In this document: in pieces, positions 11,378 to 21,011 of the stretch
Layout of the letters: each line of letters opens with the position of its first letter
Position numbering within the stretch: position 1 is the first letter of the stretch
Assembly: GCF_024506435.1 (NCBI RefSeq)
Contig: NZ_JANIET010000001.1
Span: 2,852,001-2,916,000, forward strand
Length of the DNA stretch: 64,000 nucleotides
Direction: 5' to 3'
DNA from: Pantoea trifolii
GTDB taxonomy: Bacteria; Pseudomonadota; Gammaproteobacteria; Enterobacterales; Enterobacteriaceae
The notes under the pieces: model-generated
What the model saw: only the letters and a program-made list of their open reading frames with translations
The model's database searches: none
Told to the model about the DNA's origin: nothing
Program-made: the position numbers and the translations under genes

Positions 11378-13177
11378 TTAGCGGTCCACGTCTGACATAA
11401 CAAAATCGATACTACCGAGGTAAACGATCAAGTCGGATACCAGGCTGCCGCGGATCACCGATGGGATCTGCTGCAGATGCGGGAAGCTCGGCGTACGCAC
11501 GCGGGTGCGATAGCTCATGGTGCTGCCATCGCTGGTCAGGTAGTAACTGTTGATCCCTTTAGTCGCTTCAATCATCTGGAAGGATTCGTTGGCCGGCATG
11601 ATTGGGCCCCACGAAACCTGCAGGAAGTGAGTGATCAGGGTTTCAATGTGCTGCAGCGTGCGCTCTTTCGGCGGCGGCGTTGTCAGCGGATGATCCGCTT
11701 TGAACGGGCCTTCAGGCATGTTGTTCAGACACTGTTCCAGAATGCGCAGTGACTGCCACATCTCTTCCATTTTCAGCTGAACACGGGTGTACGCATCACT
11801 GATGCCAGCGCCAACCGGAATCTCGAAATCGAAGTTTTCGTAGCCTGAATACGGACGCCATTTACGCACGTCAAAATCTAAACCGGTGGCACGCAAACCT
11901 GCGCCGGTGGTGCCCCACGCCAGTGCTTCATCCATGTTGTACGCCGCAACGCCTTGCGAACGGCCCATCAACACGGTATTGCGCAGTGCGGCTTTGTCAT
12001 ACTCTTTCAGACGCTTCGGCATCCAATCGAGGAAGTCACGCAGCAATCGTTCCCAGCCTTTCGGCAGGTCATGCGCTACGCCGCCGATGCGGAACCACGC
12101 CGGGTGCATACGGAAACCGGTAATCGCTTCCACCACGTCATAAATTTTCTGACGGTCGGTAAAGGCGAAGAACACCGGCGTCATCGCGCCGACGTCCTGA
12201 ATAAAGGTGGAGATATAGAGCAGATGGCTGTTGATGCGGAACAGCTCGGACAGCATGACTCGAATCACATTGACGCGATCCGGCACGGTGATGCCAGCCA
12301 GTTTTTCCACCGCCAGCACGTAAGGCATTTCATTTACGCAGCCGCCAAGGTACTCGATACGGTCGGTGTACGGAATGTAGCTGTGCCAGGATTGGCGCTC
12401 GCCCATCTTCTCAGCACCACGATGGTGGTAGCCGACATCGGGAACGCAATCGACGATCTCTTCACCATCCAACTGCAGAATGATACGGAAAGCACCGTGC
12501 GCAGAGGGGTGGTTTGGACCGAGGTTGAGGAACATGAAGTCCTCATTGGTGGTACTGCGCTTCATGCCCCAATCTTCAGGCTTAAAGGTCAGCGCCTCCA
12601 TTTCCAGATCTTCTTTCTGCTTGGTCAGTTCGAAGGGATCGAACTCGGTGGCACGCGCCGGGTAATCTTTACGCAGCGGATGGCCTTCCCACGTCTGCGG
12701 CATCATGATGCGCGTCAGGTGCGGGTGACCATTGAAAGTGATGCCAAACATCTCCCAGGTTTCACGCTCATACCAGTTGGCGTTGGCGAAAATTTTGGTG
12801 ATGGTTGGCACATTCAAATCGTTTTCAGATAAAGCAACCTTGAGCATGATGTCGCGGTTGCGTTCAATTGAAAGCAGGTGATAGAAAACGGAAAAATCCG
12901 CGGCGGGCAAACCGGCGCGGTTAGTGCGTAAGCGCTCATCAAAACCGTGTAGGTCATACAACATGACATATGGCTTTGGCAGCTTGCGCAGGAATTCAAC
13001 AATTTCTAATAGCTGTTCACGCTTTACCCAGACAACCGGAATCCCGGTGCGGGTAGCCTGAACGGTAAAGGCATCCGGCCCAAAACGGTTACGCAGCTCG
13101 CCGACCACTGGGTCATCCAGGTGATCGCGGGTTTGCCATGAAGGCTGTGCGAGGTCTTGCGTGGTTAAATCAGTCAT
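11378..13177 (-). CDS. nuoC: NADH-quinone oxidoreductase fused subunit C/D
   Basis: Fusion of NuoC (about residues 1-190, 30-kDa subunit) and NuoD (about 200-599, 49-kDa subunit), as in enterobacteria. NuoD builds the quinone-reducing site with NuoB. The C part contains the family stretch [20 protein letters not shown]; the D part begins with [16 protein letters not shown], which holds the quinone-site His, and ends in the family-typical VMSDVDR. It has 599 residues. A 116-bp spacer separates it from nuoB. The fusion is normal for the lineage, not an anomaly. Confidence 0.98.
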   Translation of the reverse strand: MTDLTTQDLAQPSWQTRDHLDDPVVGELRNRFGPDAFTVQATRTGIPVVWVKREQLLEIVEFLRKLPKPYVMLYDLHGFDERLRTNRAGLPAADFSVFYHLLSIERNRDIMLKVALSENDLNVPTITKIFANANWYERETWEMFGITFNGHPHLTRIMMPQTWEGHPLRKDYPARATEFDPFELTKQKEDLEMEALTFKPEDWGMKRSTTNEDFMFLNLGPNHPSAHGAFRIILQLDGEEIVDCVPDVGYHHRGAEKMGERQSWHSYIPYTDRIEYLGGCVNEMPYVLAVEKLAGITVPDRVNVIRVMLSELFRINSHLLYISTFIQDVGAMTPVFFAFTDRQKIYDVVEAITGFRMHPAWFRIGGVAHDLPKGWERLLRDFLDWMPKRLKEYDKAALRNTVLMGRSQGVAAYNMDEALAWGTTGAGLRATGLDFDVRKWRPYSGYENFDFEIPVGAGISDAYTRVQLKMEEMWQSLRILEQCLNNMPEGPFKADHPLTTPPPKERTLQHIETLITHFLQVSWGPIMPANESFQMIEATKGINSYYLTSDGSTMSYRTRVRTPSFPHLQQIPSVIRGSLVSDLIVYLGSIDFVMSDVDR

Positions 13178-13293
13178 ACGTTACTCACCATTCCGGCCTG
13201 TAATCAGGCGCTCAAAAGAAGGCGTCAGGATGGCGGCGCACATTAAATTGTGATGTTCTGCTGTGGCCGTGGCTCCATCCGTGTACGGGAAGC

Positions 13294-13974
13294 TTAAACT
13301 TCGTCTGGCGATCTCAGGTTGGTGACGGCAATACGCTCGCCACGCTTTCTTTCACGCTCTGGCTGCATATTGGCGCGATAAACCCCCTGATCACCGACCA
13401 CCCACGACAGTGGACGACGCTCTTTACCAATCGACTCGCGCAGCAGCAACAACGCCTGCATATACGCTTCTGGACGCGGCGGGCAGCCGGGAATGTACAC
13501 GTCAACCGGCAGAAATTTATCCACGCCCTGCACCACCGAGTAGATGTCGTACATGCCACCCGAGTTAGCGCAAGCGCCCATGGAAATCACCCATTTCGGC
13601 TCCAGCATCTGGTCATATAAACGCTGAATAACCGGCGCCATTTTGGTAAATGGCGTACCGGCGATCACCATGAAGTCAGCCTGACGTGGCGAGGCGCGCA
13701 TTACTTCGGCACCAAAACGTGCCACGTCGTGCACCGCGGTGAAGGAGGTGGTCATTTCCACGTAGCAACAGGAAAGGCCGAAGTTATACGGCCAGAGAGA
13801 ATTTTTACGACCCCAGTTCACCATGTCATGCAGGGCGTGCTCGAGCTTGCCCATGTAGACGCTGCGGTGAACATGTTGTTCCAGCGGATCGGTAACCGTT
13901 TCCTGTTTCTGCAGAGGATAACGATCGTTATCGCCGCCCCCGTTCGGGTCTACGCGTGTCAGCGTGTAGTCCAT
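13294..13974 (-). CDS. nuoB: NADH-quinone oxidoreductase subunit B (N2 cluster)
   Basis: Carries cluster N2, the direct electron donor to quinone. All four ligands are present: Cys69 and Cys70 (GLSCCYVE), Cys135 ([10 protein letters not shown]) and Cys164 (IPGCPPRP). It has 226 residues versus 220 in E. coli; the difference is mostly a short insertion around residues 45-49 ([12 protein letters not shown]). Where E. coli reads AGTCFTKM this protein has AGTPFTKM; that Cys is not a cluster ligand. The gene follows nuoA after a 15-bp gap. Confidence 0.98.
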   Translation of the reverse strand: MDYTLTRVDPNGGGDNDRYPLQKQETVTDPLEQHVHRSVYMGKLEHALHDMVNWGRKNSLWPYNFGLSCCYVEMTTSFTAVHDVARFGAEVMRASPRQADFMVIAGTPFTKMAPVIQRLYDQMLEPKWVISMGACANSGGMYDIYSVVQGVDKFLPVDVYIPGCPPRPEAYMQALLLLRESIGKERRPLSWVVGDQGVYRANMQPERERKRGERIAVTNLRSPDEV

Positions 13975-13989
13975 CTTATTGCCTCGCTT

Positions 13990-14433
13990 TTACTGCTTAT
14001 GAGGGTTGGTGTGGCTGTGACTGACCGGGACAGATTTGACCACTACGCGACGACGCGCAGGAGCCCAATCCAGCGCACCAATGCGCACCAGATAAACCAG
14101 GCCTGCCAAGAGCACCAAAATGAAAATTGCGGCTTCGACAAAGCCGACCCAACCGCTTTCGCGAATGGACGTCGACCATGCGTATAAATAGAGGGCTTCG
14201 ACGTCGAATATGACGAAGAACATCGCAACCAGATAGAATTTTGCAGAGAGGCGAATATGAGTGTCACCAACCGACTCAATACCCGATTCGAACGGAGTGT
14301 CTTTGTGTCGCGCACGCGCGCGACCACCTAACAACCAGCCACCGGTCAACATAAAGGCACACAGGCCGAATGCGATAACGATAAAAACAATAAATGCCCA
14401 GTGATGAGCGATCACTTCTGTAGTTGTCGACAT
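13990..14433 (-). CDS. nuoA: NADH-quinone oxidoreductase subunit A
   Basis: First gene of the nuo operon: a small membrane subunit with three transmembrane helices (about residues 15-37, 68-90, 98-118) that clamps NuoH. It has 147 residues. The loop between helices 1 and 2 contains the conserved [20 protein letters not shown], and helix 2 has the acidic [14 protein letters not shown] motif. Upstream lies the long nuo control region. Confidence 0.98.
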   Translation of the reverse strand: MSTTTEVIAHHWAFIVFIVIAFGLCAFMLTGGWLLGGRARARHKDTPFESGIESVGDTHIRLSAKFYLVAMFFVIFDVEALYLYAWSTSIRESGWVGFVEAAIFILVLLAGLVYLVRIGALDWAPARRRVVVKSVPVSHSHTNPHKQ

Positions 14434-14990
14434 ACTCTTTGCTTACTCATCAAAAGTGGTGATGGCATCCTGCTCTGTTGCAGCAAACACACCACATCGA
14501 TTCAAGGGAAGGATAAAAAACCTTATAAATTTTGCTGTCATTAGCAATAAAGCAGCAATTTTATAGGGGTTTTTACTCCTTTCTATAACCTTTTGTCAAC
14601 TTTGACAAAAGTATCCAAACATTATTTTACAGCTGCATCATATTATTAACATTCAACCCTCTGAGCGCCAGCTAAATCGCTTCAGTTTGTGAGGTTAATT
14701 TTAGTGTAGCGGGTATTCACATGCGTGGATCGTGCATTTAACAATCATATTTTGACAGGTCTCGCCCGAGATTCCCCCCCCTTATCAGGGGTATTTTTTT
14801 GATCTAAAGCACATAACTGGGTTTTATGCTGCAAAAAACAGCGAAGAGGACGGGCAAGTGCCCCGGAAAAGTTGGCACGAATTGATAAAACCATTCCAAG
14901 TTGGATAAAAATGGAACGTGTTTCATATTTAAGAATGAGGTCAAAATTAAGTCGAGGGAATTACATCTAAAATGAAAAGTTTAATGGCAT
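14434..14990 (-). promoter_or_regulatory. nuo operon control and leader region
   Basis: Non-coding, AT-rich stretch between nuoA and the lrhA terminator. In E. coli the nuo promoter lies in a similarly long upstream region and responds to ArcA, NarL, FNR, IHF and Fis. Visible here: a near-perfect 22-bp palindrome (14590-14611) that includes TTGACA on the minus strand; ArcA-like GTTAATTTTA at 14694-14703 and an opposing TGTTAATAAT at about 14644-14653; NarL-like heptamers TACTCCT and TACCCCT on the minus strand; and a CCCCT/AGGGG hairpin followed by T7 on the plus strand (14778-14800). Transcription start and site assignments are inferred. No ORF of note. Confidence 0.6.
14590..14611. promoter_or_regulatory. 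22-bp palindrome, candidate operator upstream of nuo
   Basis: CTTTTGTCAA and TTGACAAAAG form 10-bp perfect inverted arms around a 2-bp centre (CT), about 160 bp before the nuoA start. The minus-strand reading contains a consensus -35 hexamer, TTGACA (14594-14599), but only a weak -10 at 17-bp spacing, so a regulator-binding site overlapping or replacing a promoter element is plausible. The regulator is unknown. Confidence 0.5.
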
Positions 14991-15024
14991 AAAAAAAGCC
15001 TTAGCGGGTAATTATCTCGCTAAG
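14991..15024 (-). terminator. Intrinsic terminator after lrhA
   Basis: Read on the minus strand, CTTAGCG (15018-15024) pairs with CGCTAAG (15000-15006) around an 11-nt loop, followed by GC and seven T residues (14991-14997). It lies about 70 bp after the lrhA stop and insulates nuo from lrhA transcription. Confidence 0.8.
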
Positions 15025-15093
15025 ACTCGTTTTTATACGTTTTAACAATTAACCGGTATTCCATATGCGAGGAATTACCAGCAACTGTAGCCC

Positions 15094-16017
15094 TTACTCT
15101 TCGTCATCCAGCAGCAAAGTACCGTCTGGATTAGCGCTCAGATTGTAAGGATCATTGGTAGACTGCATGGCATTGAAGATGGCCAGCGCCAGTTCGTTAT
15201 CGCTGTCTGGATTGCGGCACAGCAGATATTGAGTATCCGGTAGCACTGGCAAACCTTCTGCCGCGCCCATCACTCGCAATTCTGGGCTCATCATCTCGAC
15301 CGGACGCGCTGTCACACCCAAGCCCGCTTTAACCGCCGCACGAACGGCAGCTAGCGTAGAGGCAACATACGAGATGCGCCACGGAATGCCAGCTTCGTTG
15401 AGGTGATCAATCGCCATATCGCGATACGGGCTTGGCTCATCCAGCAGGACCAAAGGAATGGCTTCCCCACGCTGGAAGATATAATCTGCCGCGCAGTACC
15501 ACAACGTTGGCGAAGTACGCAGTACCTGATGAGTAAAGTTTCCTGGGCTGGACGTCGTCACAACCAGATCGACTTCACCTTGATTAAGCATTTCCATCAT
15601 GAACGGGTTGCGCTTAACACGCACATCAATGGCCAGCTTCGGATAGACCGACGTTACGCGGTTAAGCAGGAACGGCAGAATGGTATCTGAGGTATCATCT
15701 GAAGCGCCAATGGTCAGAACGCCCTGGATGTTGCTGTACATTAAAGAGGTGCAAGCTTCGTCATTAAAACGAAGGATTTTCCTGGCGTAACCCAGCAGTT
15801 GAATGCCATGCTCCGTCAGCAATTTATTACGTCCATGTCTGGCAAACAGCTCTTTACCTACCAATTGTTCCAGACGTTGCATCTGCTGGCTCACTGCTGA
15901 CTGCGTTCTGCACACGGCGGCAGCGGCTGCTGCAAAAGTGTTCAGATCGGCAACGGCAACAAATGTACGCAGCAGATCGAGGTCGAGATTCAGTATCGGA
16001 CGATTTGCATTAGTCAT
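15094..16017 (-). CDS. lrhA: LysR-family transcriptional regulator LrhA
   Basis: DNA-binding regulator that in E. coli represses flhDC and so motility, and affects RpoS levels; orthologues (HexA) repress exoenzymes and motility in soft-rot relatives. It has 307 residues. The N-terminal winged helix-turn-helix (about 12-70, [20 protein letters not shown] then [12 protein letters not shown]) is nearly identical to E. coli; the effector domain (about 95-290) is moderately diverged. The ATG at 16015-16017 has GAAG upstream. The C-terminal tail is acidic (LLLDDEE). It sits directly upstream of nuo, the conserved neighbourhood. Confidence 0.95.
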   Translation of the reverse strand: MTNANRPILNLDLDLLRTFVAVADLNTFAAAAAAVCRTQSAVSQQMQRLEQLVGKELFARHGRNKLLTEHGIQLLGYARKILRFNDEACTSLMYSNIQGVLTIGASDDTSDTILPFLLNRVTSVYPKLAIDVRVKRNPFMMEMLNQGEVDLVVTTSSPGNFTHQVLRTSPTLWYCAADYIFQRGEAIPLVLLDEPSPYRDMAIDHLNEAGIPWRISYVASTLAAVRAAVKAGLGVTARPVEMMSPELRVMGAAEGLPVLPDTQYLLCRNPDSDNELALAIFNAMQSTNDPYNLSANPDGTLLLDDEE

Positions 16018-16986
16018 GTTTTTTCTTCACTTATAAGATTTTTTTAAAACTACTACCCTGGTGTATTACCCGACTTATCAAAGAGATAAGAGGCAATGGT
16101 GCTTAATGACAGCCCTGTGTGGAGCTGCCATGAAAAAATTTTGTCAGGCGGATGCCGACGATCGCACCACTCTGAGATCAGAGCAGCGTCGTCATTATAG
16201 ACAGCAGAACTTCTGGGCCGAAAACGTATGTCGTACAGGTGCTGGAAGCTGCGTAGTTGTCTATGTATCCCGCGTAAAGTCCCTGCGGGCTAAAAAGAAA
16301 TAACATCATGTTATGTAGATGCGAAGCGATAAAGTGCATCAAATAATAAATTATACTTAATCATTTTTACGTTATAAATGGAAATGTTTTTGTTCAAAAC
16401 ATCGCAATTTTTGACCAAAAGCCTTTCCGCACAGATCCTGCCATAACGCTGCTCTTTTTTTAAGCCCTCCAGGTTCTGAATCTTGAGCATCAGCGTTAAA
16501 GTGACAGTGTAAATGCTATTTTAAGACTGTTTTACACGATATTAGGTCCGTTACTGACGCTTAATCTCGCCCTTGATAAGTGAATAAGAATGCACTTCAT
16601 TTTAAGACGCCAGCCAGAACTTAATCCTTACCAGACACTTTTTCGCCATCTAACAAGAATCCTTTAACTATTTCGTCTGGTCGCTAATATTTTTTTAAGC
16701 CAATTGTGACTGAAAAATTTCTGAATAGTCCCGGATGCGAATGGAAGAAGGCATTTACACGTCAGGCACAGCTTACCAGTGTTTAATCTTATCATTCTTC
16801 ACATTTGTGGACTAATAAACCAGATTAATTGATTTTCAATGACTTTTACGCCATGCGAAGCGGGAAAGAATGGCAAACGCGCCAAAACCCAGCGGTGCCC
16901 TTCTTTTGTTGAGGTGAGAAGAGTAAATTGGGCGAGTTTGATTTTTGGTGGCAGGTTAAAGGACTCTGCCCATAAAGGCGGTAACG
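16018..16986. other. 969-bp gene-free interval between lrhA and alaA (divergent promoters)
   Basis: Very AT-rich spacer holding the 5' leader and promoter of lrhA (minus) and the promoter of alaA (plus). The only plus-strand ORF, 16061-16303 (80 codons), starts with a basic, compositionally odd peptide and resembles nothing I know. A minus-strand ORF at 16846-17424 is mostly antisense to alaA. As I recall, the gap is also long in E. coli, where lrhA has a long leader. I see no clear terminator or structured RNA. The low GC suggests H-NS binding (inference). Confidence 0.55.
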
Positions 16987-18204
16987 ATGAATTTTCAAAT
17001 TGATAAATCCGGCAAGCTGGAAAATGTCTGTTATGACATCCGTGGTCCGGTACTGAAAGAAGCTAAACGTCTTGAAGAAGAAGGCAACAAAGTTCTCAAG
17101 CTGAATATCGGCAACCCTGCCCCATTTGGTTTTGAAGCACCTGATGAAATCCTGGTCGATGTCATTCGCAATCTGCCGAGCTCGCAGGGTTATTGCGACT
17201 CTAAAGGGCTGTATTCGGCGCGTAAGGCGATCATGCAGCATTACCAGGCGCGTGACATGCGCGATGTCACCGTTGAAGACATCTATATTGGTAACGGCGT
17301 ATCTGAACTGATTGTGCAAGCGATGCAGGCATTGCTCAACAGCGGCGATGAAATGCTGGTACCTGCACCGGATTATCCGCTGTGGACCGCCGCCGTTTCG
17401 CTGTCGAGTGGCAAAGCGGTGCATTATCTGTGTGATGAATCAGCAGGTTGGTTCCCTGATCTGGATGATATCCGTAGCAAGATCACCCCACGCACCCGTG
17501 GCATTGTCATCATTAATCCGAATAATCCGACCGGCGCGGTTTACAGCAAAGAGTTGTTGCTGGAGATTGTTGAAATTGCGCGCCAGCACAATCTGATTAT
17601 TTTCGCCGATGAAATCTACGACAAGATTCTCTACGACGAAGCACAACATCATTCAATTGCTGCGCTGGCCCCTGATCTGCTGACCGTGACCTTTAACGGC
17701 TTATCGAAAACCTATCGCGTGGCGGGCTTCCGTCAGGGCTGGATGGTTTTGAACGGTCCGAAGAAACACGCAAAAGGTTACATTGAAGGGCTGGAAATGC
17801 TGGCGTCGATGCGCCTGTGTGCCAACGTTCCGGCACAACATGCGATTCAGACCGCGCTGGGTGGTTATCAAAGTATTAGTGAATTCATCGCGCCCGGCGG
17901 CCGTTTGTATGAACAGCGTCAGCGTGCGTGGGAATTAATTAATGATATTCCAGGCGTCAGCTGTGTGAAGCCGCAAGGTGCGCTGTACATGTTCCCGCGA
18001 ATTGATGCCAGGAAATTCAACATCTTTGACGATCAGAAGATGGTGCTGGATTTCCTGTTGCAAGAGAAAGTGCTGTTGGTTCAGGGCACCGCGTTCAACT
18101 GGCCGTGGCCGGATCACGTGCGCATTGTTACGCTGCCGCGCGTGGACGATTTGGAAATGGCCGTCAGCAAGTTTGGTCGTTTCTTACAAGGGTATCGCCA
18201 GTAA
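16987..18204 (+). CDS. alaA: Glutamate-pyruvate (alanine) aminotransferase AlaA
   Basis: PLP-dependent class I aminotransferase that makes L-alanine from pyruvate and glutamate; the main alanine-synthesis enzyme in E. coli with AvtA and AlaC. It has 405 residues. Motifs: GYCDSKGLYSARKAI around 68-82, NPNNPTGAVYS at 178-188, and the Schiff-base Lys241 in FNGLSKTYRVAGFRQGW. Start at ATG 16987 with GGCGGTAACG upstream. Monocistronic; divergent from lrhA across a long spacer. Confidence 0.97.
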   Translation: MNFQIDKSGKLENVCYDIRGPVLKEAKRLEEEGNKVLKLNIGNPAPFGFEAPDEILVDVIRNLPSSQGYCDSKGLYSARKAIMQHYQARDMRDVTVEDIYIGNGVSELIVQAMQALLNSGDEMLVPAPDYPLWTAAVSLSSGKAVHYLCDESAGWFPDLDDIRSKITPRTRGIVIINPNNPTGAVYSKELLLEIVEIARQHNLIIFADEIYDKILYDEAQHHSIAALAPDLLTVTFNGLSKTYRVAGFRQGWMVLNGPKKHAKGYIEGLEMLASMRLCANVPAQHAIQTALGGYQSISEFIAPGGRLYEQRQRAWELINDIPGVSCVKPQGALYMFPRIDARKFNIFDDQKMVLDFLLQEKVLLVQGTAFNWPWPDHVRIVTLPRVDDLEMAVSKFGRFLQGYRQ

Positions 18205-18274
18205 ATTGTGACGCGTATACTGTTCGCATTTCGGGGAAAAGATATCTTCCCCGCCGTGCGAACAGGAACCGTCC

Positions 18275-18874
18275 ATGACTCGTAGCCATTTTTTCGCCCA
18301 CCTTTCCCGCCTCAAACTAATCAACCGCTGGCCATTGATGCGCAATGTGCGCACTGAAAACGTCTCCGAGCATAGCTTGCAGGTGGCGATGGTTGCTCAT
18401 GCGCTCGCCATCATCAAAAACAAAAAGTTTAACGGCAATCTCAATGCCGAGCGTATTGCCATGCTGGCGCTCTATCACGATGCCAGCGAAGTGCTGACCG
18501 GTGATTTACCGACGCCGGTGAAGTACTACAACGCACAGATTGCCCACGAATACAAAAAGATCGAGAAAATTGCGCAGCAGAAGCTCATTGATATGCTGCC
18601 GCCTGAACTGCAGGACGCTTATCGCCCGCTGATTGATGAACATTTGCATACCGAAAGTGAGCAATCCGTGGTGAAGCAGGCGGATGCACTTTGCGCCTAC
18701 GTGAAGTGTCTGGAAGAATTATCGGCAGGTAATAACGAGTTTCTGCTGGCCAAAGCACGCCTGGAAAAAACCCTCACCCAACGGCGTTCACCGGAAATGG
18801 ATTATTTTGTTGAGGTCTTTATTCCCAGCTTTAGCCTGTCGCTGGATGAAATATCACAAGATACGCCGCTGTAA
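18275..18874 (+). CDS. yfbR: 5'-deoxynucleotidase YfbR (HD domain)
   Basis: Dephosphorylates 5'-deoxyribonucleoside monophosphates and takes part in a salvage route to dUMP/dTMP. It has 199 residues. The HD metal site is complete: His33 (SEHSLQVA), His68-Asp69 (LYHDASE) and Asp137 (KQADALCAY). Arg18 and Trp19, which select for the deoxy sugar in the E. coli enzyme, are in NRWPLMRN. It ends at a bidirectional terminator shared with yfbT; E. coli has yfbS here, which is absent. Confidence 0.96.
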   Translation: MTRSHFFAHLSRLKLINRWPLMRNVRTENVSEHSLQVAMVAHALAIIKNKKFNGNLNAERIAMLALYHDASEVLTGDLPTPVKYYNAQIAHEYKKIEKIAQQKLIDMLPPELQDAYRPLIDEHLHTESEQSVVKQADALCAYVKCLEELSAGNNEFLLAKARLEKTLTQRRSPEMDYFVEVFIPSFSLSLDEISQDTPL

Positions 18875-18904
18875 AAAAACGGGCCGCATCGGCCCGTTTT
18901 TTTA
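18873..18904. terminator. Bidirectional terminator between yfbR and yfbT
   Basis: Stem CGGGCCG/CGGCCCG (18880-18886 with 18890-18896), 3-nt loop CAT, flanked by A7 on the left and T7 on the right. It works for both converging genes and overlaps both stop codons: the yfbR TAA lies in the A-run and the yfbT TAA in the T-run. Confidence 0.9.
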
Positions 18905-19561
18905 TGCGGTGATTGAAAGTGTAAACTCGCCGCTATCTTCTTTGATGACATTAACCGGTTCAAGCGTTGCGACGCGGAAGCTTACTTCATTGAGGCGCGG
19001 TGCATCGGCTGGTGCATTCATGGCGATCACCGCACTACCCGCATCCAAACCTGAAATAATGCCCGCCGGCGCATCCTCAACCACTACACACTGCGTCGCT
19101 GAAAGCCCCAAACGTTCAGCACCCAGCAGATAAGGCTCGGGATTGGGCTTACCGTGCTTGATGTTCTCAGCGGTAATAAACACTTTTGGCATCGGTAGAT
19201 TTGCGGCTTTATGGCGCGCGTGGGCGACAGGAATCGAACCCGAGGTCACAATCGCCCACGGAATCTGCAACTCGTTCAACGTAGACAGTAACGCTAATGC
19301 ACCCGGAATCGCCTGCACGCCTTGCGTGTCTTCCGCTTCAAGACGTTCAAGCCAGAGAAATTCCGCCTGAATAGCCTCTTCAGATTGCCCTGCCATGAAA
19401 TGGCGCAACGAATTGATAGCAGGCTTCCCGTGTATATAACTCAGGACCTCTTCCGCCGATAAACCGTGGCGCTCGCCCCACAGTGACCATGCGCGAATCA
19501 CTGCAGGCAATGAATCCACCAGCGTACCGTCTAAATCAAACAGAAAACCCCTGTACTTCAC
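18902..19561 (-). CDS. yfbT: HAD-family sugar phosphatase YfbT
   Basis: Haloacid-dehalogenase-type phosphatase that in E. coli acts on hexitol and hexose phosphates (also named HxpA). It has 219 residues. Motif I is FDLDGTLVDS with the nucleophile Asp9 and general acid Asp11; the cap domain covers about residues 15-85; motif II is VTSGSIPVA, motif III Lys in KHGKPNPEPY, and motif IV VVEDAPAG. It lies 14 bp after yfbU and may be cotranscribed with it. Confidence 0.93.
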   Translation of the reverse strand: MKYRGFLFDLDGTLVDSLPAVIRAWSLWGERHGLSAEEVLSYIHGKPAINSLRHFMAGQSEEAIQAEFLWLERLEAEDTQGVQAIPGALALLSTLNELQIPWAIVTSGSIPVAHARHKAANLPMPKVFITAENIKHGKPNPEPYLLGAERLGLSATQCVVVEDAPAGIISGLDAGSAVIAMNAPADAPRLNEVSFRVATLEPVNVIKEDSGEFTLSITA

Positions 19562-19575
19562 GCGTCGCTCCTTAT

Positions 19576-20070
19576 TCAGGCATTGATAATCTGCGCGATC
19601 TCATTCGCGCTGAGATGATATTGACGCGGGCAAGTGTGCCACACCGTTAGCATGCGTTGGTATTTTTCCCACATCGGCGTTTGAGCATTGAAGCCGTGGG
19701 TGCCGGAATCAAAGTGGGTATAGCGCCCTTCAACATTCACCATAAAGCGCACGTAGCCGAGATAGCGCGCTTCGGTAGCCGCATCAAAACCAAGAAAAGC
19801 CAGGCGGCGCTCGTCAATCGCGCTGCCATCTTTGAGATTCGACCAGGAAACATGCAGCGCATGGTGCATTTCCATAATATCGATTAGCAGGCGACAGGTC
19901 GCTTCAGTTAGCTCGCCGAACTCTTTATCGAGTTCACGTAACTGCAAGCCATAGCCGCGTTCAATAATGGTCTGATAACGACGATAACGTTCAGCGTTAT
20001 CAGGCTCCAGCATGGCCATCATTTTGTATTGATTGGAGAGGATCAATCGTTGGGCGTGGGTCATTTCCAT
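19576..20070 (-). CDS. yfbU: Conserved YfbU family protein
   Basis: Cytoplasmic protein of the YfbU family, biochemical function unknown; in E. coli overproduction has been linked to cell death, which is weak evidence for a role. It has 164 residues, the family length, and is strongly conserved throughout, starting [18 protein letters not shown] and ending [14 protein letters not shown]. No transmembrane segment or known catalytic motif is visible. Just upstream of yfbT. Confidence 0.93.
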   Translation of the reverse strand: MEMTHAQRLILSNQYKMMAMLEPDNAERYRRYQTIIERGYGLQLRELDKEFGELTEATCRLLIDIMEMHHALHVSWSNLKDGSAIDERRLAFLGFDAATEARYLGYVRFMVNVEGRYTHFDSGTHGFNAQTPMWEKYQRMLTVWHTCPRQYHLSANEIAQIINA

Positions 20071-20220
20071 GGTTTGCTCCCGGGCCAGACGGCCGCTTAA
20101 GATTTAAACAATGAAGAAATGATTACACAAGGAGAGTGATGCGTGTATGTCCGCACCACTTTTCTTTGATTTGAACCGGGATTTGGCTCAAATTCTCTAA
20201 AAGATAAAGGCGTCAGCAGA

Positions 20221-20673
20221 TCAAAGATCGTCGAGGAAAGTGCGATCGAGCTGTTTGAAGGCCCGTTTCAACACATCGGCGAGCGACTGATATGTCGGCT
20301 TACCATCAACCGGTGCAATTGCCTGCCCCGCTTCTTCCAGCTTGGTGCGCACTTCATGAAACCACTGCAGCAACGTCGGCGGCAACGGCGTCACAGAACG
20401 TTTCCCCAACCACCATAATCCTTGCATCGGCAGGCTGCAGGCAAACAGCGCGGTGGCAATTGCTGGACCGAGTTGTCCACCCATCGCGATTTGCCACGTC
20501 AGCGTGAAAATCGCCAGCGGCGGCATAAAACGAATGGCAAAGCGGGTTGCATTGACCACGCGATTTTCAGGAAACACCGGCGCCAGGCGCTTGTCTGCAG
20601 GCCAGGTCTTCATGTATCGCTGTCCGCGCTGGAACAAGCCGAACCAGCCGGGATTGTCTGTCTCATTCGCCAT
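20221..20673 (-). CDS. yfbV: UPF0208 inner-membrane protein YfbV
   Basis: Small membrane protein of the UPF0208 family; in E. coli it affects chromosome-terminus (Ter/MatP) behaviour, mechanism unclear. The ATG at 20671-20673 ([10 protein letters not shown]) has GAGGT five bases upstream and gives 150 residues (E. coli 151); an in-frame TTG at 20685 is less likely. Two hydrophobic helices (about 47-63 and 68-88, around [18 protein letters not shown]) precede a cytoplasmic C-terminal half ending [12 protein letters not shown]. Divergent from ackA. Confidence 0.92.
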   Translation of the reverse strand: MANETDNPGWFGLFQRGQRYMKTWPADKRLAPVFPENRVVNATRFAIRFMPPLAIFTLTWQIAMGGQLGPAIATALFACSLPMQGLWWLGKRSVTPLPPTLLQWFHEVRTKLEEAGQAIAPVDGKPTYQSLADVLKRAFKQLDRTFLDDL

Positions 20674-21011
20674 GATAGACCTCAACTAAATCTGCAATTT
20701 TTAAAATAAACCGATAACTACACAACTTTACGTGACATCCTTCAAAAGTTTTTGTCTTTGCGGGTGACTGTGAGTATTCTGACGCCGTTTCAGTAACATT
20801 ACCGGAAGCTTTAGCTCAATAATAGAGCGGCCAGAGCCATGTTTCGCTAAGTGCTTATCAAAAATAAGCGTAAAATCACCAAAATTTTTTGCATGTCAGT
20901 GAAATTTTGACTAGCACATGATGTTTATCATTAACCTACCAGCTTTCATGGGCTACGCTGTTAGTCTGATTGCGTTTTTTTTAGCCACTATTTAACAAAA
21001 TAGGTACTTCC
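20674..21011. promoter_or_regulatory. yfbV-ackA divergent promoter region
   Basis: 338 bp without a gene. It contains an inverted repeat GCTTAT/ATAAGC (20853-20858 with 20864-20869), a TTGACT hexamer about 100 bp before ackA, and a run of eight T residues just upstream of the ackA ribosome-binding region. In E. coli ackA-pta is expressed from a promoter in this interval. I cannot fix the -10 element. Confidence 0.5.

Noticed and set aside
8523..12832. Long ORFs on the plus strand opposite nuoG, nuoF and nuoCD (225, 306 and 292 codons)
   Set aside because: They are antisense shadows of strongly conserved nuo genes, have no recognisable domains, and show compositions typical of reverse-complement frames.
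11378..13177. Apparent fusion of two complex I subunits
   Set aside because: NuoCD fusion is normal in enterobacteria, not a novelty.
14778..14800. CCCCT/AGGGG hairpin followed by T7 on the plus strand
   Set aside because: Looks like a small terminator, but no plus-strand gene precedes it. Left within the nuo region entry rather than called a terminator.
16061..16303. 80-codon ORF in the lrhA-alaA gap
   Set aside because: No convincing RBS, unusual composition and no family resemblance; kept only as a note in the interval entry.
16846..17424. 192-codon minus-strand ORF at the start of alaA
   Set aside because: Mostly antisense to alaA and opens in non-coding DNA.
20147..20200. 17-residue ORF (MSAPLFFDLNRDLAQIL) between yfbU and yfbV with AGGAG about 12 bases upstream
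   Set aside because: Too short and with a poor RBS distance; no conservation evidence. Could be revisited with ribosome profiling.
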